This document shows positions 1 to 8,729 of a stretch of DNA of 64,000 nt, piece by piece. The translations under genes and the position numbers were made by a program. The notes beneath the pieces were generated by a model. It did no database searches. It was not told where the DNA came from and saw only the letters and a list, made by a program, of their open reading frames with translations. Each line of letters opens with the position of its first letter. Within the stretch, counting starts at the first letter, position 1. The stretch covers positions 1-64,000 of the forward strand of contig NZ_CAJPUX010000002.1 of the NCBI RefSeq assembly GCF_905397285.1, written 5' to 3'. Source of the DNA: Cupriavidus plantarum (GTDB lineage Bacteria; Pseudomonadota; Gammaproteobacteria; Burkholderiales; Burkholderiaceae).

Positions 1-21
1 GGTTGGGCATCCACCCTTATG

Positions 22-78
22 TATCTACTGCTAGGTAGGTGCGTCGATGGGCTGAATATTATCTACTACTAGATAGAT
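22..78. promoter_or_regulatory. Paired operator-like palindromes
   Basis: Two 19-bp elements start at 22 and 60, 38 bp apart, and agree at 16 of 19 positions (TATCTACTRCTAGRTAGRT). The second contains the inverted repeat ATCTA-N4-TAGAT, and the first has the same arms with one mismatch. Paired, regularly spaced copies of this kind are typical of TetR-family operators. The gene they serve probably lies left of the window, because the nearest gene inside points toward them. Regulator and target are inferred and unseen. Confidence 0.45.
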
Positions 79-166
79 AAGCAAGGACGAAGTTTAGAGG
101 GGTTGCTCTAACTCGCCCTCGCCGCGTGTGTCGGGGCGACGAGGGCGGTTCAGGTCGGCAAGATCA

Positions 167-1363
167 TCAATCCCGGCCGGAAGACAACGCCAGCGCCGCC
201 AGCGATATCAGCGCCAGACCGCTCCCGGCCGCCACCACGCCGTGCCACCCCACATGGGCATACAGCCCGCTGGCTACCGCCGAGCCGAGCGCGCCGCCTG
301 CGAAGATCGACGTCATATACAGCGCGTTCAGCCGGCCACGGCTGGCGGGGTCGAGCGCGTAGATCGTGCGTTGGCCCAGCACCATGTTCATCTGCACCGC
401 GAAATCGAGCACGATGCCGGTCAGTGCCAGCGCATAGAGGCCAAGCGCGCCGCCGGTGAGACCGGGCAGGAAACTGAGCGCGGCCAGCGTCATCGCGGCA
501 TAGGACGCCACGCGCGTGTGGCCCGCATCGGCAAGCCGGCCCGCGATCGGCGCCGCCACCGCGCCCAGGGCGCCTACCAGCGCAAATATCCCGATCTGCG
601 ATTGCGACAGGCCGTAATGGCCGGCCAGTTCCAGCGGCGCGGCGGTCCAGAACAGGCTGAAGGCCGCGAACAGGAGCGCCTGGAAGAGCGCGCGCTGGCG
701 AAGCACCGCATGACGTGTGAACAGATGCCACAGGGAGATCAGCAGCGCCGGGTAGCCCGCCCGATGTCCGGGCACGCGGCGCGGCAGCGTCAGCACGATG
801 ATGGCCACGGTCATCAGCGTCAGGGCCGCCGCGATGACGAACACCGCGCGCCAGCCCAGATATTGCGCGAGCATGCTCGACAGCGGCCGCGCCAGCAGGA
901 TGCCCGTCAGCAGGCCGCCCATGATCGTGCCGACCGTGCGGCCACGCTGCGCTTCCGGCGCGAGGTGCGCGGCGAGCGGAATCAGGATTTGCACGCTCAC
1001 CGAACTGAGGCCGAGCAGCAGCGAGACCAGCAGGAACGGGGCCGGATGGGAGGAGATCGCCGCGCCAATCAGGCTCGCCGCGGTCGCCACGCCGCTGATC
1101 ACGAGCAGGCGCCGATTCTCGAGCAGGTCCGCCAGCGGCACGAGGAAGAACAGGCCGATGGCATAGCCGATCTGCGTCAGCGAGACGATGAAGCTTGCGC
1201 TCGGCACGGAGAGCCCGACAGACGGCGCGATCAGTTCGATGATCGGTTGCGCGTAATACAGATTGGCGACGAGCAGGCCCGCGCATAGCGAGAACAGCGC
1301 GACGAGCGTGCCGGACATGCCGGCATGGCCAAGGGCCGGTGAGGTGGGGGAGGTGGGATGCAT
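167..1363 (-). CDS. MFS transporter, DHA1-like drug or metabolite exporter
   Basis: This is a polytopic inner-membrane transporter of about 398 residues, the usual length for a 12-helix major facilitator. It is hydrophobic throughout, beginning with a helix near residue 20 (LFSLCAGLLVANLYYAQPI), a pattern typical of the YnfM/AraJ-like exporter branch. The start is taken at the methionine of MHPTSPTSP; the frame extends 24 codons further upstream, but that stretch looks non-coding. It follows tetR and lysR on the same strand and is probably the last gene of the 6800-to-167 transcription unit. The substrate cannot be read from the sequence. Export of a toxic substrate or intermediate of the upstream catabolic genes is a reasonable inference. 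Confidence 0.85.
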   Translation of the reverse strand: MHPTSPTSPALGHAGMSGTLVALFSLCAGLLVANLYYAQPIIELIAPSVGLSVPSASFIVSLTQIGYAIGLFFLVPLADLLENRRLLVISGVATAASLIGAAISSHPAPFLLVSLLLGLSSVSVQILIPLAAHLAPEAQRGRTVGTIMGGLLTGILLARPLSSMLAQYLGWRAVFVIAAALTLMTVAIIVLTLPRRVPGHRAGYPALLISLWHLFTRHAVLRQRALFQALLFAAFSLFWTAAPLELAGHYGLSQSQIGIFALVGALGAVAAPIAGRLADAGHTRVASYAAMTLAALSFLPGLTGGALGLYALALTGIVLDFAVQMNMVLGQRTIYALDPASRGRLNALYMTSIFAGGALGSAVASGLYAHVGWHGVVAAGSGLALISLAALALSSGRD

Positions 1364-1462
1364 GGCTGGGATCCGAAGGACGATGACCGGATCGTAGAGC
1401 CTCGCGCGCGGGGAGAGAATCGCAACGCCTGGCAAATCAGCGTTGCGGGTAGCGCAAAGCGC

Positions 1463-2392
1463 TCAGGCAGGGCTACGCGCGGACGGCGGCTGCCGCAGCG
1501 TTGGCAGGGTTTGCAGGAACGCCAGGAACGCGGCAACGCGGCGCGAACCGCGCTGATTGGGCAGGTACAGCGCGGACACGACGGACATCGACTGGTCCGG
1601 ATGGACGTCCCAGTCGCCGAATAATGCCGTGACGCGGCCGCTGGCGATATCGTCATCGACCAGCCAGTCGGGCAGCAGCGCGATGCCGCCATCGGCGCGT
1701 AACACCTCCAGCAGCACCTCGGTGTTGTTGCTGCGGAAATGTCCCGTGATGGGCACGATCTCGCTCGCTTCTCCCTGCCGGAACGTCCAGACCTGATCGC
1801 GCGCGCCGTAGCTGAAGCGCAGGCAGCGGTGCTCGACGAGGTCCATCGGTGTCTCCGGCGTGCCATGGCGCGCGAGATATGCGGCCGTGGCGACGACGCG
1901 GCGGCGGAAGCGGCCCATTTCCCGCGCGATCACGTTGTCGTACGCTGCCGCCCCGCCCAGGCGCACGGAAACGTCGATGCGCGCGGTAAGCAGGTCCACG
2001 ATGTCGTCGGTGAGCGTGACCTCGAGTTCCAGTTGCGGATGCGCGGCGAGCCATGCGCCGAGATAGGGCGCGATGCAGCGGCGGCCGAACGCCACCGGAA
2101 TCGATACCCGCAACTGGCCGACCGGCAGGTCGCCCCGATCGGCGATCATCGCATCGGCTTCCTCGACGGCCTCGAGAATGCCGCGCGCATGCCGGTAATA
2201 CGCGGCGCCAGCCTCCGTCACCGTGACCTGGCGCGTCGAGCGGTTGAGCAGCACCGCGCCAAGCGACGACTCCAGGCCGTCAAGCGCGCGGGTCACGGAA
2301 GACGTGGCCAGTTGCAGACGGCGCGCGGCCGCGGAGAACCCCTTGGCGTCGACCGTTTCGACGAACATCTTCAATGCAAGCAGCTTGTCCAT
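1463..2392 (-). CDS. LysR family transcriptional regulator
   Basis: The 309-residue protein has standard LysR architecture. An N-terminal winged helix-turn-helix (about residues 5-62, with SAAARRLQLATSSVTRALDG) is followed by a two-lobed substrate-binding domain. It resembles the DsdC/YhjC-type regulators often found beside efflux or catabolic genes. The start at MDKLLALKMF is chosen because it places the helix-turn-helix at the normal position; a longer frame of 50 extra codons overlaps tetR. Only four bases separate it from the tetR stop, so the two regulators are almost certainly co-transcribed. Having two regulators of different families in tandem suggests control by two signals, but the effector is unknown. 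Confidence 0.9.
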   Translation of the reverse strand: MDKLLALKMFVETVDAKGFSAAARRLQLATSSVTRALDGLESSLGAVLLNRSTRQVTVTEAGAAYYRHARGILEAVEEADAMIADRGDLPVGQLRVSIPVAFGRRCIAPYLGAWLAAHPQLELEVTLTDDIVDLLTARIDVSVRLGGAAAYDNVIAREMGRFRRRVVATAAYLARHGTPETPMDLVEHRCLRFSYGARDQVWTFRQGEASEIVPITGHFRSNNTEVLLEVLRADGGIALLPDWLVDDDIASGRVTALFGDWDVHPDQSMSVVSALYLPNQRGSRRVAAFLAFLQTLPTLRQPPSARSPA

Positions 2393-2396
2393 CGGC

Positions 2397-3068
2397 TTAC
2401 TTGCCGTCGCGCAGCTTGCGCATGGCAGCGGGGGCGCCGTGCAGGAACATGTCGACTTTCTGGCGGATGACGGCGTCAAGATCGGTGGGCACCTTGAGCC
2501 CGTAGATCCATTTGCGCACGCCGATATAAAAGATCGCCGCATGCAGGCTCCAGATCATCTCGATTTCCGCGTCGGTCTCGGCGGCACCGCGCGGCGCGCC
2601 GATGCCATAGGCCTCGCGCACCTCCGCGAGCACGGGAAGGAAGACCTTGTTGCGCAGCTTGCTCAGGTACTTGTTGTTGATGCCTTCGTGCGTCAGGCCG
2701 GCGAAGATGAACAGCCGGATCCATTCCTCCCGCAGGATGACTGTCGAGTAGTCGACATAGAACGCATGCAGCCGCTCGGTCAGCGGTACCGAGCGGTCCG
2801 CGATCTGCCGCTCCCACACCGGACGCCACTGGAACACCTCGTTGTACACACGCTCGATCAACGCTTCCTTGCTGTCGAAGTAGCGATACAGCAGCGGCTG
2901 CGTGACGCCGATCTGCCGGGCGAGTTCCCGCGTGCTGCCCCCGAACCCGTTGCGCGTGAAGTGCTCGATCGCCTTTTCCACGATCTGCTGCTCGCGCGCC
3001 TCGGGCAAGAGCCGCCGCGTGGACTTGGCGGTGCCGTCGTCGCGGGCGGGCGCGTTGCTGGACTCCAT
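2397..3068 (-). CDS. TetR family transcriptional regulator
   Basis: The protein has 223 residues. The N-terminal tetR DNA-binding domain spans about residues 24-70 (IVEKAIEHFTRNGFGGST, then GVTQPLLYRYFDSKEALI), followed by an alpha-helical ligand-binding domain. It lies downstream of the actP-like symporter, separated by a 76-base gap that holds a strong hairpin, and directly upstream of lysR. It is the most likely protein to bind the large palindrome in front of the VOC gene at 6815, which would make it a distal autoregulated repressor of the operon. That link is inferred from position and palindrome type. A ribosome-binding site AGAGGT precedes the ATG. Confidence 0.9.
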   Translation of the reverse strand: MESSNAPARDDGTAKSTRRLLPEAREQQIVEKAIEHFTRNGFGGSTRELARQIGVTQPLLYRYFDSKEALIERVYNEVFQWRPVWERQIADRSVPLTERLHAFYVDYSTVILREEWIRLFIFAGLTHEGINNKYLSKLRNKVFLPVLAEVREAYGIGAPRGAAETDAEIEMIWSLHAAIFYIGVRKWIYGLKVPTDLDAVIRQKVDMFLHGAPAAMRKLRDGK

Positions 3069-3088
3069 GGGTGTAGACCTCTGGCGAT

Positions 3089-3124
3089 GGGGATGACGTA
3101 CGGATTCTACCGTTCGTCATCCCC
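3089..3124. terminator. Strong hairpin between the symporter and tetR
   Basis: Two 15-base arms (3089-3103 and 3110-3124; core GGGGATGACG) pair at 14 of 15 positions around a six-base loop. On the transcribed (minus) strand no T-run follows the hairpin, so it is not a classical intrinsic terminator. It may be a transcript-processing or stabilising hairpin, a rho-assisted attenuator, or a large DNA operator upstream of tetR. Confidence 0.5.
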
Positions 3125-3144
3125 CTTGGGTCGTTCCGGCGGCA

Positions 3145-4716
3145 TCAGCCCGCGGCGTCGAGCTTGCCGAGTTCGCAATCGACGCGCTGGTTCTGGTAAG
3201 CCGCACGTTCCCACGCGCCGCGCGCGGACCGGTCCGTCACCGAGAACAGGACGATGCCCGCGAAGGCGATCGCCATCGAGAACAGCGCCGGATACTCGTA
3301 CGGATAGACGGCCTTCGCATGGCCGAGCACCTGCACCCAGACCGTCGGGCTCAGCACCGTCAGCACCACGGCGGTGACGAGGCCCAGCGTGCCGCCCGCC
3401 ACGGCGCCGCGCGTGGTGAGCCCGCGCCAGTAGATCGACAGCAGCAGCACCGGGAAGTTGGAGCTTGCAGCGATCGAGAACGTGAGGCTCACGATGAAGG
3501 CGATGGTCTGATTCTCGAACAGAATGCCGAGCAGGATCGAGAGTACGCCGAGCACCAGCGTGGTCAGGCGCGACACGCGCATCTCGTCGCGATCGGAGGC
3601 CTTGCCGCCGCGCATTACGGTCGCGTACAGGTCGTGCGACACGGCGGACGCGCCAGCGAGCGTCAGGCCGGCGACGACGGCAAGGATCGTCGAGAACGCC
3701 ACGGCACAGATGAAGCCGAGGAACACGTTGCCGCCCACCGCATGCGCGAGGTGCACCGCGACCATGTTGACGCCGCCGATCACCTTGCCAGCGCCGTCGT
3801 GATAACTGGCATCGTTCGCCACCAGCGCGATCGTGCCGAAGCCGATCACGATGATCAGCGCGTAGCCGGTGCCGACGATGCCGGTGGCGTAGAGTACGCT
3901 CTTTCGCGCGGCCTTGACGTCGCCGACCGTGAAAAAGCGCATGAGGATGTGCGGCAGCCCTGCCGTACCGAAGATCAGCGCGAGGCCGAGCGAGACCGCG
4001 GACACGGGATCCGAGACGAGCCCGCCGGGGCGCATGATGCCCTCGTGCCTGGCATGCGCGGCGATCGCGCTGGAGAACAGGTTGTCCAGGCTGAAGCCGA
4101 ATCGGCTCAGTACCATGAATGCCATGAACGCGGCCCCGGCCAGCAGCATCACGGCCTTGATGATCTGGATCCAGGTGGTGGCGAGCATGCCGCCAAAGAA
4201 CACGTAGACGACCATCAGCACGCCGACGATGACCACGGCCGACGTGTAGCTGAAGCCGAACAGCAGTTCCACCAGCTTGCCCGCGCCAACCATCTGGGAG
4301 ACCAGGTAGAGCAACACGATGACGATGGAGCTCGACGCCGAGAACGCGCGGATCGGACGCTGGCGCAGCCGGTATGACAGCACGTCCGCGAGGGTGTAGC
4401 GCCCGAGGTTGCGCAGCGGTTCGGCAATCAGGAACAGGATGATGGGCCAGCTCGCGAGAAAGCCGATGGAATAGATCAGTCCGTCGTAACCGCTGGTAAA
4501 TACGAGCGCGGAGATGCCGAGCAGCGAGGCCGCGGACATGTAGTCGCCAGCGATGGCCCAGCCATTCTGCATCGCGGTGATTCTGCCGCCCGCCGCATAG
4601 TGATCCGCCACGCTATGGTTGCGCCGCGCCGCCCAGCGCGTGACCGCGAGCGTGGCGATCACGAACACGAGGAACATGCCGATGGCGAGGGTATTGAGTC
4701 CTTGTCCGATGCTCAT
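3145..4716 (-). CDS. actP: Sodium:solute symporter, ActP-type monocarboxylate permease
   Basis: The 523-residue polytopic protein belongs to the solute:sodium symporter family. Long stretches match the E. coli acetate/glycolate permease ActP as I remember it, including [34 protein letters not shown] and [20 protein letters not shown]. It imports small carboxylates with a cation across the inner membrane. Start at MSIGQGLN: its ATG overlaps the stop of the DUF485 gene by four bases, the standard yjcH-actP arrangement. Here the pair follows aromatic-type oxygenase genes rather than acetyl-CoA synthetase, so the true substrate may be a carboxylated growth substrate of this operon instead of acetate. 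The family call is firm; the substrate is inferred. Confidence 0.92.
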   Translation of the reverse strand: MSIGQGLNTLAIGMFLVFVIATLAVTRWAARRNHSVADHYAAGGRITAMQNGWAIAGDYMSAASLLGISALVFTSGYDGLIYSIGFLASWPIILFLIAEPLRNLGRYTLADVLSYRLRQRPIRAFSASSSIVIVLLYLVSQMVGAGKLVELLFGFSYTSAVVIVGVLMVVYVFFGGMLATTWIQIIKAVMLLAGAAFMAFMVLSRFGFSLDNLFSSAIAAHARHEGIMRPGGLVSDPVSAVSLGLALIFGTAGLPHILMRFFTVGDVKAARKSVLYATGIVGTGYALIIVIGFGTIALVANDASYHDGAGKVIGGVNMVAVHLAHAVGGNVFLGFICAVAFSTILAVVAGLTLAGASAVSHDLYATVMRGGKASDRDEMRVSRLTTLVLGVLSILLGILFENQTIAFIVSLTFSIAASSNFPVLLLSIYWRGLTTRGAVAGGTLGLVTAVVLTVLSPTVWVQVLGHAKAVYPYEYPALFSMAIAFAGIVLFSVTDRSARGAWERAAYQNQRVDCELGKLDAAG

Positions 4717-5081
4717 GATGCGGCTCCTTCGCGCAGCGCCGCGATCTGGCGGTCGTACACGGTGTTGGTGCGATGCACGTAGAGCGCCACGAGCGCGAAC
4801 GTCAGGACGAACATGCCGAAGCCGATGGGAATGCCGATGGTCGTCGGATATCCCGCCGCGACCGGCGTGGCGAGCCACGCGGGCCGGAACGCCAGCGTCA
4901 GGATGAAGCCGAAGTAGACGGCGAGCATCGTGGCCGTCAGGGTCCAGGAGAAACGCCGGCGCGCGCGATGCAGCCGTTCGAAGGCCGGCTGCCCGAGCAT
5001 CGGATGCGGCGCGACCGGTGGCGGCACGGCGTCCCGAGGGGGCCGGACTGCAGCCGGCATGGAGGGGGCGGTATGGGTCAT
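4713..5081 (-). CDS. DUF485 family membrane protein (YjcH-like)
   Basis: The protein has 122 residues with a proline-rich N-terminus and two predicted transmembrane helices (about residues 47-66 and 80-101). It ends in a basic/polar segment with [13 protein letters not shown], typical of DUF485/YjcH. Members are almost always encoded just upstream of ActP-type symporters and are thought to assist or regulate them; no biochemical role is established. The reading frame overlaps the symporter start by four bases (ATGA), implying translational coupling. The gap to the flavin monooxygenase stop is 25 bases, so it belongs to the same transcript. Confidence 0.88.
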   Translation of the reverse strand: MTHTAPSMPAAVRPPRDAVPPPVAPHPMLGQPAFERLHRARRRFSWTLTATMLAVYFGFILTLAFRPAWLATPVAAGYPTTIGIPIGFGMFVLTFALVALYVHRTNTVYDRQIAALREGAAS

Positions 5082-5106
5082 GGGTTGTCTCCGTCCATAT
5101 GGAAGA

Positions 5107-6315
5107 TCAGAACCGGCGCGAGATCGCGGTTTCGCGCATCACGGCTTCCGGCGTGCGATAGCGTTCGGCCATCGCGCGATCGGTATCGCTTTTGAGTTGC
5201 GCCTGCATGTATGCGCCGAGATGGCGGGCATGCTCGACGATGGCGAGACCGGTCGGCACGCGCGTGGCGTCGTACGCCTCCAATGCCTCCGCGACCGATT
5301 GCGTGCCGCGCAGTGCCTGGGCCAGGGCCAGAGCGTCGCCCGCTGCCTTGGTCACGCCCATGCCGCAGTGCGGCCGCGCGACAAAGGCGGCATCGCCGAG
5401 CAGCGCCACGCGTCCGAATGCCATGCGCGGGACGGCGAGATCGAAGATCGGCTGGAACAGCGGCTGCGCGGTGCGTGTTACGACCTCCGCGAATTGCGGC
5501 GCCAGCAGCGCCGTGGCGGCCTCCTCCATCTCGTCGAGGACGTCGCGCCGGATCAGGCCCGGCGGAATGCCCTGCGCCCAGTATTTGCCCGTGGCGTCCG
5601 TCAGGAGGTCGGGCAGCTGGTCTTCCTCGCGCGTGGCCCGATACCACACGAAGTTGTAGCGGCGCTGGCGCGGCGCGATGCTGTTGGCATCGCCCGCGAC
5701 GGGATACCCAAGGATCTGTTCGCGCGGCGGCAGGCAGAAGGCGAACTTGCCGAAGATGTCCGCGTGCGTTTGCGGCGAAAGGCGCGACTCTTCGACGAGG
5801 CCGCGCCATGCGATGTAGCCCGCGTATTGCAGATCGACTTCGGGCAGCAGCTGTGCCCGGACGCAGGACCGGAAGCCGTCCGCCGCGATGACCAGGTCCG
5901 CATGGTGCCGCGAGCCGTCCTGTAGCGTGACGGTGGCCTGCGTGCCGTGGCTTTCCACGCGCGATACCGCCGCTCCGGACCGGTAGCTGCCGGTGTAACC
6001 GCGCCGCAATACCTCGTACATCTTCCCCCACGCGGTCAGCGTTTGCGGCAGCGGCCGCTCGGAGAGCGGGGTACCTTCGCGCGACAGCGTGACGCGCGTA
6101 TCGACCTGGACGCCGATGCCGTCGTCGACGTCGATGCCCGCCGCGGCGAGCGCATCGAACAGCTCTGGATGGGTGACGATGCCGGCGCCACGGCCGGCGA
6201 GGGCCTCCGGCGTGCGCTCGAAGACGTCGACATCCCAGCCGTCGCGGGCCAGCATATTGGCGGCGAACAAACCGCCGAGCGAGCCGCCGACGACAATTGC
6301 GCGGCGGGCGGTCAT
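5107..6315 (-). CDS. FAD-dependent aromatic monooxygenase, 2,6-dihydroxypyridine 3-hydroxylase-like
   Basis: This is a 402-residue class A flavoprotein monooxygenase. The N-terminal FAD site has a GGSLGGLFAANML Rossmann motif (about residues 9-21) and the acidic end of strand 2 (DVFERT). The second FAD motif GRVALLGDAAFVARPHCG lies near residue 310. Internal signatures such as YAGYIAWRGLV and NFVWYR resemble 2,6-dihydroxypyridine 3-monooxygenase and its many uncharacterised relatives. It would hydroxylate a phenolic or hydroxylated N-heteroaromatic ring using NAD(P)H and oxygen in the cytoplasm. The start overlaps the VOC gene stop by four bases. A paralogue lies at 12119. The substrate is unproven. 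Confidence 0.88.
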   Translation of the reverse strand: MTARRAIVVGGSLGGLFAANMLARDGWDVDVFERTPEALAGRGAGIVTHPELFDALAAAGIDVDDGIGVQVDTRVTLSREGTPLSERPLPQTLTAWGKMYEVLRRGYTGSYRSGAAVSRVESHGTQATVTLQDGSRHHADLVIAADGFRSCVRAQLLPEVDLQYAGYIAWRGLVEESRLSPQTHADIFGKFAFCLPPREQILGYPVAGDANSIAPRQRRYNFVWYRATREEDQLPDLLTDATGKYWAQGIPPGLIRRDVLDEMEEAATALLAPQFAEVVTRTAQPLFQPIFDLAVPRMAFGRVALLGDAAFVARPHCGMGVTKAAGDALALAQALRGTQSVAEALEAYDATRVPTGLAIVEHARHLGAYMQAQLKSDTDRAMAERYRTPEAVMRETAISRRF

Positions 6316-6800
6316 GGCGTGACCTCCGCCGCCGGCTTCGCCGCGGCGCTTGCGCCCGGCAGGGCGAGCCCCGCGACTTCGGCCGCCGGGTAGTTGAGCT
6401 CGATCGTCACGCCCGACGGGTCCTCGATGAACACCTGATGGAGACCGAGGCTCGGTACGGTGCGGTCACGCCATGGAATGCCCTCCGCGCGCAGCCGCTC
6501 CCACATCTGGGCGACCCCGGTCGCGAGAAAGGCGATGTGGTCAAGCGTGCCGGTACCCGATGCCGGCAACGCGCGGTCCCCGAGGTAACTGGCGAGCCCC
6601 GCGCTGTCGTTCGGATCGACGCCAATGATGTGCACGGTGCCGAAGTCGCGCTCGTCGTCGCCGAGATAGAGCCACGCACCGGGAAAATCGAAGGGCGGGC
6701 GATAGCCCCGCCGGAACCCGAGCACGCGTTCGTAGAACGCGCATGACCGCTCGAGGTCGGTGGTGCGAATGGAGTAATGGGCCAGTCTGGTGAGGGCCAT
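6312..6800 (-). CDS. VOC-fold protein, glyoxalase/extradiol-dioxygenase-like
   Basis: The 162-residue vicinal-oxygen-chelate protein has two beta-alpha-beta-beta-beta modules. The metal-ligand positions expected for the fold are present: H8 in LAHYSIRT, H88 in TLDHIAF and E134 in VTIELNY. The last 20 residues are an alanine/proline-rich tail. The first gene of the operon, it is translationally coupled to the flavin monooxygenase, so it may cleave, isomerise or bind the hydroxylated product; extradiol ring cleavage is one possibility. A GGAGG ribosome-binding site sits at 6805-6809, and a long palindrome lies directly upstream. The fold is clear; the reaction is not. Confidence 0.85.
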   Translation of the reverse strand: MALTRLAHYSIRTTDLERSCAFYERVLGFRRGYRPPFDFPGAWLYLGDDERDFGTVHIIGVDPNDSAGLASYLGDRALPASGTGTLDHIAFLATGVAQMWERLRAEGIPWRDRTVPSLGLHQVFIEDPSGVTIELNYPAAEVAGLALPGASAAAKPAAEVTP

Positions 6801-6814
6801 GGAAGCCTCCTTAA

Positions 6815-6845
6815 TTTATCAATCGATTAGTGATCGTTTGATAAA
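6815..6845. promoter_or_regulatory. 31-bp operator-like palindrome upstream of the VOC gene
   Basis: Arms of 13 bp (TTTATCAATCGAT and its near-complement ATCGTTTGATAAA, 12 of 13 matching) flank the five-base centre TAGTG. It lies 15-45 bases upstream of the VOC start, adjacent to the Shine-Dalgarno sequence. A protein bound there would block transcription of the whole 6800-167 operon. Size and symmetry suit a TetR dimer or dimer pair, and the TetR at 2397 is the obvious candidate. Confidence 0.6.
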
Positions 6846-6910
6846 TATAGAGGCGAGTATCGGGAACGCCAAGCCTTACCGGGGGAGTAGTTTCCCCGAT
6901 AGCGGTATTA

Positions 6911-6926
6911 TTTTTCGATCGATAAA
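6911..6926. promoter_or_regulatory. Second TCGAT-type palindrome
   Basis: TTTTTCGATCGATAAA is an imperfect 16-bp palindrome (14 of 16 symmetric) sharing the ATCGAT/GATAAA elements of the larger site 65 bp away. It lies between the histidine kinase stop and the VOC promoter. It may be a secondary site for the same regulator. Its AT-richness also makes it a possible promoter element. Confidence 0.35.
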
Positions 6927-6939
6927 TGACGGGGGCGGC

Positions 6940-8484
6940 TCAACCGGGGCGCTCGGCGTCGCTGGTGGGCCGCTCGTGCGACTTCGCGCCGGACTTTTCG
7001 ATGGGCACGTCGCTGGGCACGACAGCCATCGGCTGCGCGTTCTCGCCAGTGGACAAAGGCAGGCGGACGATGAGCGTGGCGCCGCTGCCGGGTGGCGACT
7101 CGGCTTCGATCGTGCCGCCATGGCGCTCCACGATGCCGCGGCAGATCGACAGCCCAAGGCCCATGCCGTTGGACTTGGTGGTGTGAAAGGCGTGGAACAG
7201 CCGGGCCATGTGTTCGGGAGAAATGCCCGGCCCCGTGTCGCTGACGATCACGGTCACGGCGTTGTCCGGCGTGATGCGGCTCGATACGGTAAGTCTCCTG
7301 CGGCCGGGTATCGCGGTCATCGCCTGCACGGCATTGACCATCAGGTTGACCAGTACCTGTTGCAGTTGCGTCCAGTCGCCACGGATCGTCGCGCTTTCCG
7401 CCGCGAGGTCGATATCGGCAGCGACGCGGTGGTCTTGCAGTTCACGGCGAACGACCTCGAGCGCGCCGACCACGAGCCGGTTCACGTCGATCTGCTCGTA
7501 CTTCGGCGTGGACTTGCGCGCCATCGCGCGAATGCGCTGGATGATCTCCGTCGCGCGGCTGGCATCGCGCACGATCTGCTCGACGGAATCCGCGGCTTCC
7601 TCGATGTTCGGCTGCGGGCGGCGCAGCCAGCGCAGCGCCGAGTTGCCGCATGCGATCACGGCGGCCATCGGCTGGGTGACTTCGTGCGCAATCGACGCGG
7701 CGAGCTGGCCCAGCGTAGCCACGCGCGCGGCATGCGCGAGTTCGGCCATCGTGCCCTGTAGCGCCTGCTGCGTGCGTACGGTCTCCGTCACATCCATGAG
7801 CGCGCCGACGTATTCGTGGCGATCGCCCTCGCTGACCGTGCGGCGCGCAACGAGGTGCACGTGCAGGACGTCGTCGTTAGGCATGCGCAGCCGATGCTTC
7901 AGTTCGATGAGCGGCGCCCCGCCGAGCATCGCGGCGTGCGTGCGCTGCACCTCCGCGAGGTCGTCAGGATGCACGCGCGGCATGATGCGGTTCAGGTGCG
8001 CTTCCTCGGTGCTCGGATAGCCGAAGATGCGGTACGACTCCGTGGACCACGCCATGGCGCCTTCAGGGAACCGGATAAAGATACTGCCCGTCTTGCTGAG
8101 CTTCTGCGCTTCCGCCAGGAAGGCTTCGCTGCGTGCCAGCGCGGCTTCGGCAACCCGGCGCTGCGCCATGTCCGCGAGCATGCGCAGCGCGAGCAGCGTG
8201 GTGGTGCAGATGGCCAGCAGCGCGAAGAGGCAGCGCACGAGGTGGCCCTGGTCGTCCATGTGCGCGGGAGCGACCCCGAACGCCGTCAGCGTCAGCACGG
8301 CCGACGCACCGCCGGCAAGGCGCGTGGCGGGGATGGAGCCCGTCAGCGCTACCATCAGGATGACGAGCACGTAGAGCACCGCGATCGCGAAGTCGAGGGT
8401 CGTCAACGCGTCGATCAGGAAGACGGCCAGCCCCAGCACGCACGCGGCGCTTATCAGTAGTCGGTTGGTCGTCTCGTTACGCAT
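6940..8484 (-). CDS. Membrane-bound PAS-domain sensor histidine kinase
   Basis: The 514-residue protein begins with four to five hydrophobic segments (about residues 8-125), giving an integral membrane input domain. A PAS/PAC module follows (about 150-250, ending VGALMDVTETVRTQQAL), then a HisKA domain with phosphoacceptor H267 in SIAHEVTQPMAAV and an HATPase domain (N-box NLMVNAVQAM; G-boxes DTGPGIS and GMGLGLSI). This is the FixL/DctB-like subgroup that pairs with FixJ/NarL-type regulators. No response regulator is adjacent, so it is an orphan kinase; the FixJ-like regulators at 30834 and 40202 are candidate partners. Start chosen at MRNETTN because 67 upstream codons lack domain-like sequence. 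Confidence 0.88.
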   Translation of the reverse strand: MRNETTNRLLISAACVLGLAVFLIDALTTLDFAIAVLYVLVILMVALTGSIPATRLAGGASAVLTLTAFGVAPAHMDDQGHLVRCLFALLAICTTTLLALRMLADMAQRRVAEAALARSEAFLAEAQKLSKTGSIFIRFPEGAMAWSTESYRIFGYPSTEEAHLNRIMPRVHPDDLAEVQRTHAAMLGGAPLIELKHRLRMPNDDVLHVHLVARRTVSEGDRHEYVGALMDVTETVRTQQALQGTMAELAHAARVATLGQLAASIAHEVTQPMAAVIACGNSALRWLRRPQPNIEEAADSVEQIVRDASRATEIIQRIRAMARKSTPKYEQIDVNRLVVGALEVVRRELQDHRVAADIDLAAESATIRGDWTQLQQVLVNLMVNAVQAMTAIPGRRRLTVSSRITPDNAVTVIVSDTGPGISPEHMARLFHAFHTTKSNGMGLGLSICRGIVERHGGTIEAESPPGSGATLIVRLPLSTGENAQPMAVVPSDVPIEKSGAKSHERPTSDAERPG

Positions 8485-8729
8485 GCGGCAGGCAAATCGT
8501 CTGTGTTTGGCGTGAATACCATGACCCGAGCGTGATACTAAGCCAATGTGTCGGAAGTTGTAATCATATGAAGGTATGACTACCTGTCTACATGGCGAGG
8601 CATCCAGGGGTCGCGCTCGGATGGCATCCGGCGGCGTATTCGGGCGATTGCGAAATCCGCCCCGCCGATGCAAAGCGCCTGTCATGGAGAGGGCGCACTA
8701 TCGGCGTGCACCACTACCTGGAGTCATTC

